This document shows positions 1-5,570 of a stretch of DNA of 7,051 nt, in pieces (the first letter of the stretch is position 1; the number at the start of each line of letters is the position of its first letter). The DNA comes from Balneolaceae bacterium (lineage in GTDB: Bacteria > Bacteroidota > Rhodothermia > Balneolales > Balneolaceae). The translations under genes were made by a program, and so were the position numbers. Where the stretch lies: assembly GCA_007126675.1 (NCBI GenBank), contig SLAU01000139.1, positions 1-7,051 on the forward strand, in the 5' to 3' direction. The notes under the pieces were generated by a model. That model did no database searches. It worked only from the letters and a program-made list of their open reading frames with translations, and was not told the DNA's origin.

Positions 1-395
1 GAACCCTGAAAGGGTTCAACCCCTCCGGGGTTGTTTTGTGGCTGCCGACATTCATACCCCGAGCTTCGCACGGGGCTATTGGCGTTTAACCCCGTTCGGG
101 GTTGGCTCGAGGCCATTCACCTTTCATATCCCTTTCATATCCCGCGCTTCACACGGGATTATTAACATTCAACCCCTTTCGGGGTTGGTCAATGGCTGTA
201 CACTATAAATAGCTCGCATTTCGTACGAGGTTCCTGTTATTACCTTAGGAGTAAATTGGGCTATAGAAATTCAAATTCGTTCGGTTATTGATATAAATGC
301 CGATCCGGGACTGGTGCGGTTATCTCATAAAAATCGTGATAAAAAACTCCGAAGGAGTTCAACAATAATAACCCCGGGTGCAACCCGGTGGATGT
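1..395 (+). repeat. Hairpin array, block 1a (alternating type I / type II hairpins, partly decayed)
   Basis: The block opens with the 7-bp hairpin GAACCCT-GAA-AGGGTTC (1-17) and then alternates two hairpin kinds. Type I, AACCCC-loop-GGGGTT, occurs at 18-32 (loop TCC), 88-103 (loop GTTC) and 171-186 (loop TTTC). Type II, with outer arms CCCCG/CGGGG or TCCCG/CGGGA, occurs at 57-75 and 140-158. The motif CTTTCATATCC is duplicated in tandem around 120-143, which lengthens that unit. From about 190 to 330 the pattern is decayed but still traceable, for example ATTCAAATTCGTTCGG near 268. The closing module is recognisable at 345-359 (AACTCC-GAA-GGAGTT) and 374-388 (CCGGGT-GCA-ACCCGG), but its last two hairpins are missing. 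No credible gene lies here; open frames across it merely translate the repeats. The window starts inside or at the edge of the array, so it may continue leftwards. Confidence 0.9.
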
Positions 396-417
396 AAAAG
401 GATCAGATAACCCATCC

Positions 418-671
418 GAACCCTGAAAGGGTTCAACTCCTCCGAGGTTGGTTGGTGGCTGCCGCCATTCACACCCCGCGCTTCGCACGGGGCTATTGAC
501 ATTCAACCCCGTTCGGGGTTGGTTCGTGGCCAGTCTCCTTTCATATTCCGCGCTCCGCACGGGATCATTAACATTCAATCCCTGTCGGGGTTGGTAAGGT
601 GGCAAAAACGGGTGCGATATATTTAAAACTCCGGATGTGGTTCAACATCAATAGCTATGGATGTAAATCCA
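418..671 (+). repeat. Hairpin array, block 1b, with a shortened and diverged closing module
   Basis: The block again starts with GAACCCT-GAA-AGGGTTC (418-434). Type I hairpins lie at 436-450, 505-520 and 577-592, and type II hairpins at 474-492 and about 546-564, giving spacings of 69 and 72 bp. After 592 the sequence jumps directly into a diverged copy of the second half of the closing module (about 597-671). It aligns with 2960-3040, but the paired arms are eroded. The first two hairpins of that module appear to be deleted, probably between short GGT-containing matches. The block ends immediately before the promoter of the transposase gene, so it is the left neighbour of the tnp-vapBC segment. 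Confidence 0.88.
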
Positions 672-680
672 GGGACAGGA

Positions 681-711
681 TTTGCAGATTAGTAAATAGT
701 GGTTAGATTTG
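681..711 (+). promoter_or_regulatory. Bacteroidota-type promoter for the transposase gene
   Basis: TTTG at 681-684 and TAGATTTG at 704-711 are separated by 19 bp. This matches the Bacteroidota sigma-factor consensus TTTG-N(about 19)-TAnnTTTG in every fixed position. Transcription would start near 716-719, leaving a leader of about 27 nt before the ATG at 745. The promoter abuts the last diverged array copy. Prediction from sequence only. Confidence 0.65.
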
Positions 712-744
712 AGTTCAACCAAAAAATAATCGAGAGTTTCAATT

Positions 745-1191
745 ATGAGTACATATACACAGATCCTATATCAAATCGTATTCAGTACTAAATACAGAAA
801 GCCCGTACTGATCAAAGAAAACCGGGAAAAGTTATTCAAAGACATCTGGGGAATTCTGAAAAATAAAGACTGCCACCTTTACCGGATAAATGGTATTGAA
901 GATCATTTACATATCGTAACTCATATTCACCCATCCATTTCATTATCGAGTCTTGTAAAAGACATCAAACTGGGAAGCAGCAGTTACATCAAAGAGAAAC
1001 AATTATTCCCGGACTTCAAAAGTTGGCAGGAGGGGTATGCGGCATTTACATATACAATTAAAGAGAAAGAAAGACTTATCCGATATGTACAAAACCAGGA
1101 AAAACATCACAAGAAAATGACATTTAAAGAAGAACTGATAAAGTTATTGAAAGAACATGGTGTCGAATTTGATGAAAGATACCTGGTATAG
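745..1191 (+). CDS. IS200-like Y1 (HUH) transposase, stand-alone, possibly RAYT-type
   Basis: This 148-residue protein has the features of the Y1 transposase family (Transposase_17 / COG1943). These are single-strand DNA nucleases that cut and rejoin DNA at hairpins through a covalent 5'-phosphotyrosine. Visible are the N-terminal strand with FSTKYRKP (13-20), the metal-binding HUH motif His54-Leu55-His56 in DHLHIVTH, the segment WQEGYAAFTYT (94-104), and the likely catalytic Tyr114 in RYVQNQEKHH. A basic C-terminal tail ends HGVEFDERYLV, which is common in solo members. Length is normal and the frame is intact, so the enzyme is probably active. The ATG at 745 suits the predicted promoter; no Shine-Dalgarno is seen, as usual in this group. 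No TnpB partner and no convincing IS ends are visible. The gene lies between arrays of hairpins in one orientation, the context of REP-associated (RAYT) transposases. Whether it is a RAYT or an ordinary IS200 enzyme needs a phylogeny. Confidence 0.92.
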   Translation: MSTYTQILYQIVFSTKYRKPVLIKENREKLFKDIWGILKNKDCHLYRINGIEDHLHIVTHIHPSISLSSLVKDIKLGSSSYIKEKQLFPDFKSWQEGYAAFTYTIKEKERLIRYVQNQEKHHKKMTFKEELIKLLKEHGVEFDERYLV

Positions 1192-1256
1192 GTGGATTGG
1201 GGCATACCGGATTCAATCCAATTCGGAATTTTGTCAAGGAATAGATTGAAATCTTG

Positions 1257-1274
1257 TTTCGTTTATTTCGTTTA
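1257..1274 (+). promoter_or_regulatory. 9-bp tandem repeat upstream of the toxin-antitoxin operon, possible operator
   Basis: TTTCGTTTA occurs twice without a gap (1257-1265 and 1266-1274), followed by TTTAAG, about 50 bp before the antitoxin start. Toxin-antitoxin operons are usually repressed by the antitoxin binding repeats in this position, so it may be an operator. A weak promoter candidate overlaps it (TTTG at 1230-1233, TTGTTTCG at 1254-1261). The rest of the 132-bp gap (1192-1323) contains the short palindrome GGATTCAATCC near 1209-1219 and no further clear signal. Confidence 0.3.
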
Positions 1275-1323
1275 TTTAAGTAGATTCAGATACAACCAAT
1301 TACAAATATGAATTAATAAGGCC

Positions 1324-1773
1324 ATGGATGCATTAAAACTGCCTTCGCGAAAAGAACAAAAAATTGCACGTGAGAATAAGGAGATCCTGGATCGTATAGC
1401 CGGGAATATCAAAAAATCCACAAAGGAAGTAGAGATTGGAATTAAGGGTGAAGAAGATTCAATTAAAATCCCTGTATCTGCATTAAAGCATTTGAATACC
1501 ATCATGAACCTGATGGCACAGGGAAAAGCGATCACCGTAAACCCGGTGGATGCAGAGATTACCACGCAGGAAGCTGCGGATCTGCTGCTTGTGTCACGGC
1601 CTTATTTAGTTAAGTTGCTGGAGAATGGAAAAATTCCGTTCCATATGGTAGGCTCTCATCGACGGATCAGGCTTGAAGACCTGCTTGCCTATAAGAAACA
1701 AATGGAAAAAGAACGTGAAGAGGCATTAACAGAATTGACCCGCATCTCTCAGGAGCTTGGCCTTGATTACTGA
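1324..1773 (+). CDS. Antitoxin with excisionase-type helix-turn-helix (VapB50-like)
   Basis: This 149-residue protein has a charged N-terminal half (1-75) and a clear excisionase/MerR-like HTH_17 domain at about residues 78-126. The diagnostic pattern is EITTQEAADLLLVSRPYLVK, followed by LLENGKIPFHMVGSHRRIRLEDL: helix, turn, recognition helix, then the wing with basic HRR. A Lys/Glu-rich helical tail follows. The stop TGA is separated from the toxin ATG by only 3 bp, so the two genes are co-transcribed and probably translationally coupled. Small DNA-binding proteins of this type before a PIN protein are known as antitoxins; Mycobacterium tuberculosis Rv3750c/Rv3749c (VapBC50) has the same arrangement. 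By analogy it should bind and inhibit the PIN nuclease and repress its own promoter. The N-terminal half is not a domain I recognise. The ATG at 1324 is chosen because an in-phase earlier start is not evident. Confidence 0.85.
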   Translation: MDALKLPSRKEQKIARENKEILDRIAGNIKKSTKEVEIGIKGEEDSIKIPVSALKHLNTIMNLMAQGKAITVNPVDAEITTQEAADLLLVSRPYLVKLLENGKIPFHMVGSHRRIRLEDLLAYKKQMEKEREEALTELTRISQELGLDY

Positions 1774-1776
1774 TAT

Positions 1777-2361
1777 ATGCCCGAGCCTGTAAAAGCGATA
1801 CTGGATGCTAATGTACTCTATCCATTTTTGTTAAGAGATCTGCTATTGAGCCTGGCACAGCAATATCTTTATGTGCCAAAATGGTCGGATGATATAGAAA
1901 GGGAATGGAGCAGCCATCTTATACAAAACAGGCCTGATATTGAACCCAAAATAATTATGCGCATTACTGATGAAATGAATCGTTCATTCGAAAATGCGAA
2001 AGTGTATGGTTACAAAGAAATAGAAAACCAGCTGCAATTAACGGATCCCGACGACAGGCATGTGTTAGCAGCCGCAATAGTAAGTCAATCGAATGTAATC
2101 GTAACTTTTAATCTGAAAGACTTCAACACTGAAGAATTACGAAAGTACAATATAGATGCTGTTCACCCAGATAAATTTGTGACAGGATTGATCGGCCAGG
2201 GTGAAGATCAAGCAAAATGGGCACTAAGAAAGATGATACTCAGAAGAACAAATCCTCCAATTACCGGGGATGAATTAATTGGAAGGTTGAAAAAAAGCGG
2301 ACTGCCAGAAACATCGGCAAGGTTTTATGATCTGTTCGAAACACCACCATTTTTAGAGTAA
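1777..2361 (+). CDS. PIN-domain ribonuclease toxin (VapC50-like)
   Basis: This 194-residue protein has a PIN fold in its first 125 residues or so. The acidic residues expected to bind Mg2+ are visible: Asp10 in AILDANVLYP, Glu43 in IEREW, Asp93 in LTDPDDRHVLAAA, and the Asn112/Asp115 region in VTFNLKDF. This matches the PIN_3-type family, where VapC toxins cut RNA. Residues 130-194 form a helical extension (ALRKMILRRTNPPITGDELI onward) of the kind found in VapC50-like proteins, making it longer than the 130-140 residues of a minimal VapC. The gene begins 3 bp after the antitoxin gene, and the pair forms a complete type II toxin-antitoxin module. All key acidic residues are present, so the toxin is likely functional. 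Its RNA target cannot be read from the sequence. Confidence 0.88.
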   Translation: MPEPVKAILDANVLYPFLLRDLLLSLAQQYLYVPKWSDDIEREWSSHLIQNRPDIEPKIIMRITDEMNRSFENAKVYGYKEIENQLQLTDPDDRHVLAAAIVSQSNVIVTFNLKDFNTEELRKYNIDAVHPDKFVTGLIGQGEDQAKWALRKMILRRTNPPITGDELIGRLKKSGLPETSARFYDLFETPPFLE

Positions 2362-2497
2362 TTTTTTGTATGATTTTAGTCATAAATCAGATTGATGATA
2401 AATAATATCAAATGCTCATGACCGACATCGGCCAGATCGACGCAACACTCAAAAACCGGTTGGGAAGAAGCCGGCGCTCAATTATAACATCTGACGA
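2362..2497. other. Spacer between the toxin gene and the second array
   Basis: The first part is AT-rich and contains the weak stem TGATTT-TAGTCAT-AAATCA (2371-2389) after a T-run, a poor terminator candidate. From about 2420 to 2480 the composition becomes more GC-rich and does not resemble the hairpin units. A small open frame starts at ATG 2412 (or 2418), begins MTDIGQIDATLKNRLGRSRR, and runs on into the array to a stop near 2573. It may be the remnant of a gene truncated by the array, or chance. No recognisable domain. Confidence 0.4.
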
Positions 2498-3039
2498 GTT
2501 CAACCCCTCCGGGGTTGTTTTGTGGCTGCCGCCATTTATACCCCGCGCTCCGCACGGGGCTATTGACGTTTAACCCCATTCGGGGTTGGTTTTAGGCTGG
2601 TGTCGTTTCATATCCTGAGCTCCGCACGTGGTTATTAACATTCAACCCCTCCGGGGTTGGTTCGTGGCTGCCGCCATTCATATCCCGCGCTCCGCACGGG
2701 GCTATTGACATTCAACCCCATTCGGGGTTGACCCGAGGCCGGATGCCGCCCACCTTTAATATCCTGCGCTCCGCACTGGATTATTGACGTTCAACCCCGT
2801 TCGGGGTTGGTTTGAGGCAGGTCACCTTTCATATCCTGAGCTCCGCATGGGGTTATTAACATTCAATCTCTGTTGGGGTTGGTCCAATGCGGTTATCCCA
2901 TGAACATCGTGATGAAAAACTCCGAAGGAGTTCAACAATAATAACCCCGGGTACAACCCGGTGGGAAAAAAACAGGTACGACCTATACAAGAACCCCGAA
3001 CGGGGTTCAACGTCAATAGCCATGGGTGCAAACCCATGG
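2498..3039 (+). repeat. Hairpin array, block 2 (six type I units plus complete closing module)
   Basis: Type I hairpins lie at 2502-2516, 2572-2587, 2644-2658, 2714-2729, 2793-2808 and 2865-2880 (spacings 70, 72, 70, 79, 72). A type II hairpin lies between each neighbouring pair (2541-2559, about 2613-2631, 2684-2700, 2761-2781, about 2832-2853). The type II fold is CCCCG, a mismatch (C-A or A-A), GC, loop TCC, GC, CGGGG. The intervening spacer often carries TGGC-TGCC-GCCA. The closing module follows with four hairpins: AACTCC-GAA-GGAGTT (2918-2932), CCGGGT-ACA-ACCCGG (2947-2961), GAACCCC-GAAC-GGGGTTC (2991-3008) and CCATGGGT-GCAA-ACCCATGG (3020-3039). Unlike other blocks it lacks the opening GAACCCTGAAAGG and starts with GAGTTCAACCCC, as if the left edge had been replaced. 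Open frames on both strands here are repeat translations, not genes. Confidence 0.92.
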
Positions 3040-3063
3040 ATTAGATGATGTGTAAAAAACCAT

Positions 3064-3546
3064 GAACCCTGAAAGGGTTCAACCCCTCCGGGGTTGTTTT
3101 GTGGCTGTCGCCATTCACACCCCGAGCTCCGCACGGGGCTATTGACGTTTAACCCCATTCGGGGTTGGTTCGAGGCTGGTGTCGTTTCATATCCCGCGCT
3201 CCGCACGGGCCTATTGACATTCAACCCCATTCGGGGTTGGCTCGAGGCCAGATGCCGCCTACCTTTCATATCCTGCGCTCCGCACGGGATAATTGACTTT
3301 CAACCTCATTCGGGGTTGGCTCGCGGTGGCCACCATTCATATTCCGAGCTCCGCATGGGATCAATAACATTCAATCCCTGTCGTGGTTGGTCTGATTCGA
3401 TTATCCCATGAGCATCGTGATAAAAAACTCCGAAGGAGTTTAACAATAATAACCCCGGGTGCAACCCAGTGGTAAAAAAACAGGTGCGACCTATACAAGA
3501 ACCCCGAACGGGGTTCAACGTCAATAGTCATGGGTGCAAACCCATG
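3064..3546 (+). repeat. Hairpin array, block 3 (five type I units plus complete closing module)
   Basis: This is a near-copy of block 2 with one unit fewer. It opens with GAACCCT-GAA-AGGGTTC (3064-3080). Type I hairpins follow at 3081-3095, 3151-3166, 3223-3238, 3302-3317 and 3373-3388 (spacings 70, 72, 79, 71). Type II hairpins lie at 3120-3138, 3193-3209, 3270-3290 and 3342-3360. The closing module is at 3426-3440, 3455-3469, 3499-3516 and 3529-3546. The distance from first unit to closing module is about 71 bp shorter than in block 2, exactly one unit, which shows gain or loss of whole units. The 79-bp unit with extra GATGCCGCC is shared with block 2, so the two blocks arose by duplication. 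Confidence 0.92.
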
Positions 3547-3548
3547 GA

Positions 3549-3722
3549 TAGTTATTCCACATTGCGATGCCGGCAATCACCGCAGATCATTTTTTAATGT
3601 TACTGAACGGTTGAGAGCTTTAATCGGTTCTCCGACAAAGGAAAGGGAAGTAATTATTTCAGTTTGGGCCGATCTTTTTATACACACTTAACAGCCACAA
3701 TAAAAATAAAAGGGAATTGAAT
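3549..3722. other. Spacer between the array and the first DoxX-like gene
   Basis: This 174-bp stretch shows no repeat units and no open frame of note. It must contain the promoter of the gene at 3723. TTTG at 3663-3666 could be a -33 element, but no matching TAnnTTTG lies at the right distance. A run resembling a Shine-Dalgarno sequence (AAGGGAA, 3709-3715) lies about 7 bp before the ATG. Confidence 0.5.
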
Positions 3723-4085
3723 ATGGAAATCTTGATGATAGCACTAAAACTTATCGTTGGTTTAAGCATTTTGAATGTATGGCTTGTCCGTTCAAAAAAG
3801 TCCACAGCCTGGAGGGGCGGGGATGCAAAAAATATCGAAGAGGAGTTCAAAAATTATGGCCTGCCGGTCTGGTTTATGTATGCGGTAGGTACGGCTAAAG
3901 TAGGTTTGGCTATTTTGCTGATCGCATCAATTTTTTATCCTCAGGTGGAAGCCATAGCTGCATACGGGATCGCTTTTCTTATGCTGGGTGCCGTATCGAT
4001 GCACATTAAAATTAGTGATCCGCTAAAAAAATCTCTGCCTGCTTTTACATTCCTGGTACTCTCTCTCGTGATAGGGATTCTGTGA
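3723..4085 (+). CDS. DoxX-like small integral membrane protein
   Basis: This 120-residue protein has four predicted membrane helices at about 4-22, 52-71, 77-94 and 105-120. It carries two features typical of the DoxX-like family: the loop EEFKNYGLP (40-48) and the KISDPLKKSLPA motif (96-107) before the last helix. DoxX relatives are tied to quinone or thiosulfate oxidation and redox stress in some bacteria, but the small DoxX-like members are functionally unassigned. The ATG at 3723 is preferred over the in-frame TTG at 3717 because AAGGGAA lies at a suitable distance before it. The gene converges on a second DoxX-like gene, with only 26 bp between the two stops. The proteins share fold and motifs but differ clearly in sequence. 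Confidence 0.8.
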   Translation: MEILMIALKLIVGLSILNVWLVRSKKSTAWRGGDAKNIEEEFKNYGLPVWFMYAVGTAKVGLAILLIASIFYPQVEAIAAYGIAFLMLGAVSMHIKISDPLKKSLPAFTFLVLSLVIGIL

Positions 4086-4111
4086 AGCTTCATTTACCGT
4101 TTTTACGCGGG

Positions 4112-4468
4112 TCAGATTGACAATAGATTGTAGAATCCGATCGTCAGCCATCCGTTCATCATCATGAAAATGAGGGATGGCAGAGACTGAATAATGCTAT
4201 CTTTTATCTTTATTCGAACGATGAATGCCACAAGCATCATAAATGTAAATCCGACAGCGGCCAGGAAACCAATCACCGGAAAGATAAAACCTGTCAGCAG
4301 GCCGGCCGATCCCAGGATTTGCAAAATACCTGTCAGTTTTCGCTGCTGATCGGTCATGCCGAATCGCTTAAACTCTTGTATCATCCAGTCTGAGTTCAGC
4401 GACTGAATCCCATATAAAAGGAAAAAGAAAGCGTTTAGGGTTAAACCAAATTGAAATATGATGCTCAA
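4112..4468 (-). CDS. DoxX-like small integral membrane protein (second copy type)
   Basis: This 118-residue four-helix membrane protein has helices at about 5-23, 45-63, 66-85 and 97-115. It shows the same two landmarks as its neighbour: QEFKRFGM (31-38) and RIKIKDSIIQSLPS (85-98). This places it in the DoxX-like group; its substrate or partner is unknown. The start is taken as TTG at 4468, since the frame is closed upstream at 4510 and the next Met (residue 29) would remove the first helix. It is transcribed in the same direction as the hydrolase upstream, but the 207-bp gap suggests its own promoter. Convergence with the other DoxX-like gene is a notable arrangement, though not proof of joint function. 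Confidence 0.78.
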   Translation of the reverse strand: MSIIFQFGLTLNAFFFLLYGIQSLNSDWMIQEFKRFGMTDQQRKLTGILQILGSAGLLTGFIFPVIGFLAAVGFTFMMLVAFIVRIKIKDSIIQSLPSLIFMMMNGWLTIGFYNLLSI

Positions 4469-4586
4469 CGGCTTTAGATTAGAGGATTTGGAATAGCAGG
4501 ATGATTTTTAATAACCGGGGTTCGGGGTTTAGTAAATCTGACAACCGGGTGTCTGCTTGATTATTTTTGGGGCATTGAATGTTAGC

Positions 4587-4635
4587 AGAAGAAGCCTTTC
4601 CGTTTATATTTCGTTCAGTTTGAAGGGTTTCTTCT
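4587..4635. other. Long inverted repeat between the hydrolase and DoxX-like genes
   Basis: AGAAGAAGCCTTTC (4587-4600) can pair with GAAGGGTTTCTTCT (4622-4635): a 14-bp stem with two G-T wobbles around a 21-nt AT-rich loop. It starts 41 bp beyond the hydrolase stop (minus strand), where a terminator could sit, but no T-run follows on that strand. The wobbles read as mismatches on the minus strand, so the fold is better on the plus strand, where no gene is known to need it. The remaining gap (4469-4675) has no clear promoter. A short piece near 4513-4529 looks superficially like a type I hairpin but does not fold. Confidence 0.35.
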
Positions 4636-4675
4636 TTCTATTCTGTTTAGATTAATCTGTTAGCGCCTTTTGAGT

Positions 4676-5500
4676 TCAGTCTCTGCCAGCTCTCAAAAAA
4701 TCTGTGAGCGTACGCCTGTAAATTTCAGAGTTTGGGAGATCATTATGAGTTCCCCGCTCGATTTTTACCAGTTCTTTTTCTGCCGATGCTGATTCTCTGT
4801 AAAGCTCTTCAGCCATCGAAAATGGGGTGATCTCATCGCGTTCGCCGCCCATCAGCAGAAGCGGGACTTCAATATTGGATACCCTTGTCAGGTTATTCTC
4901 ATCTTTTACGGGCTGATCGATCCTGAACCGGATAAATGGTCGCAGCAGCCATGGCACAAGCTGACGGGTCATCTGATCCACATTTGTGATCGGGCTTTCC
5001 AGTATATAGCCCGCTGCTTCGTGTGTATCGGCCATATATGCAGCCAAAAATGTCCCCATCGAGTGGCCGTGAAGGTATAACGGTCCTGTGTCTGCCGGAA
5101 AATCGTTTCTTACGGCTTCATATACCGCCCGTGAATCGCTTTTAATGCCTGCTACATCAGGAGTGCCGGTACTTCTTCCGTAGCCCCGGTAATCAAACAT
5201 CACCAGGTTAACCGGAATGCCGGAGTAGGCATCGATCAGTGAACGCGATTTCACCATCAAAAATCCGTTGCCTCCAAAATAGATCACGGTTGCATCGGCA
5301 TCATCACGTTCAAGGAACCAGGAGTGAATGGTTTCTCCGTCGTCAGTTTCAATTTCCATTTCATGAAGCTGATAGTCATGAAGAGGAAACTGATCGGCTG
5401 AAATAGTGGAGTGGCGGTCAAACACATCCGGTTCCGAAATTTCGATGGTTGTGCAGCCGGTTAACAGAATTAAAATGAGTACTGTAATTAAATTTTTCAT
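4676..5500 (-). CDS. Alpha/beta-hydrolase lipoprotein (Bem46/ABHD13-like serine hydrolase)
   Basis: This 274-residue protein begins with a lipoprotein signal peptide: MKN, a hydrophobic stretch, and the lipobox LLTGC with Cys16 as the lipidated residue. It should therefore be anchored to a membrane facing the periplasm or outside. The hydrolase core follows: the oxyanion-hole strand VIYFGGNG (72-79), FDYRGYGRSTGTP (102-114) typical of Bem46/ABHD13-type enzymes, the nucleophile elbow GHSMG with Ser147, the acid Asp222 in GGERDEITP, and His252 in GTHNDLP. The catalytic triad is complete. The substrate is unknown; an ester or acyl group is likely by family. An upstream in-frame ATG at 5584 would add 28 residues before the signal peptide. 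The ATG at 5500 is chosen because it puts the lipobox at the normal distance. The gene is divergent from ettA, sharing a 136-bp intergenic region. Confidence 0.88.
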   Translation of the reverse strand: MKNLITVLILILLTGCTTIEISEPDVFDRHSTISADQFPLHDYQLHEMEIETDDGETIHSWFLERDDADATVIYFGGNGFLMVKSRSLIDAYSGIPVNLVMFDYRGYGRSTGTPDVAGIKSDSRAVYEAVRNDFPADTGPLYLHGHSMGTFLAAYMADTHEAAGYILESPITNVDQMTRQLVPWLLRPFIRFRIDQPVKDENNLTRVSNIEVPLLLMGGERDEITPFSMAEELYRESASAEKELVKIERGTHNDLPNSEIYRRTLTDFLRAGRD

Positions 5501-5570
5501 ATCCAAAGAACAGAAGATTTTACCCGGCCATTCACAGCTCAATGATGTTCCGTTATTTGATCTGCTCCGG

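Noticed and set aside
285..605. Open frame on the minus strand across the first array (106 codons)
   Set aside because: Its translation is the hairpin unit read repeatedly (QPRxGLNVNxPVRSAGxE), as are similar frames at 2822-3037, 2856-3269, 3306-3524 and 3361-3576 minus and 3094-3411 plus. They have no start context and no domain.
745..1323. Full IS200 element with subterminal hairpin ends
   Set aside because: Short palindromes such as GGATTCAATCC near 1209-1219 exist, but their loops are too small or they lack a matching partner on the left, so element ends cannot be assigned.
1..3560. CRISPR array
   Set aside because: The repeats are imperfect, the intervening sequences are themselves repeated rather than unique, spacing varies from 69 to 94 bp, and no cas gene is present.
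4083..4092. Palindrome TGAAGCTTCA over the stop of the first DoxX-like gene as a terminator
   Set aside because: It has no loop, only five bases per arm, and part of it is coding; the T-run after it is interrupted.
4513..4529. Solitary type I array hairpin upstream of the second DoxX-like gene
   Set aside because: AACCGGGGTTCGGGGTT resembles the unit but the left arm is GGGG instead of CCCC, so it does not fold, and no type II partner lies nearby.
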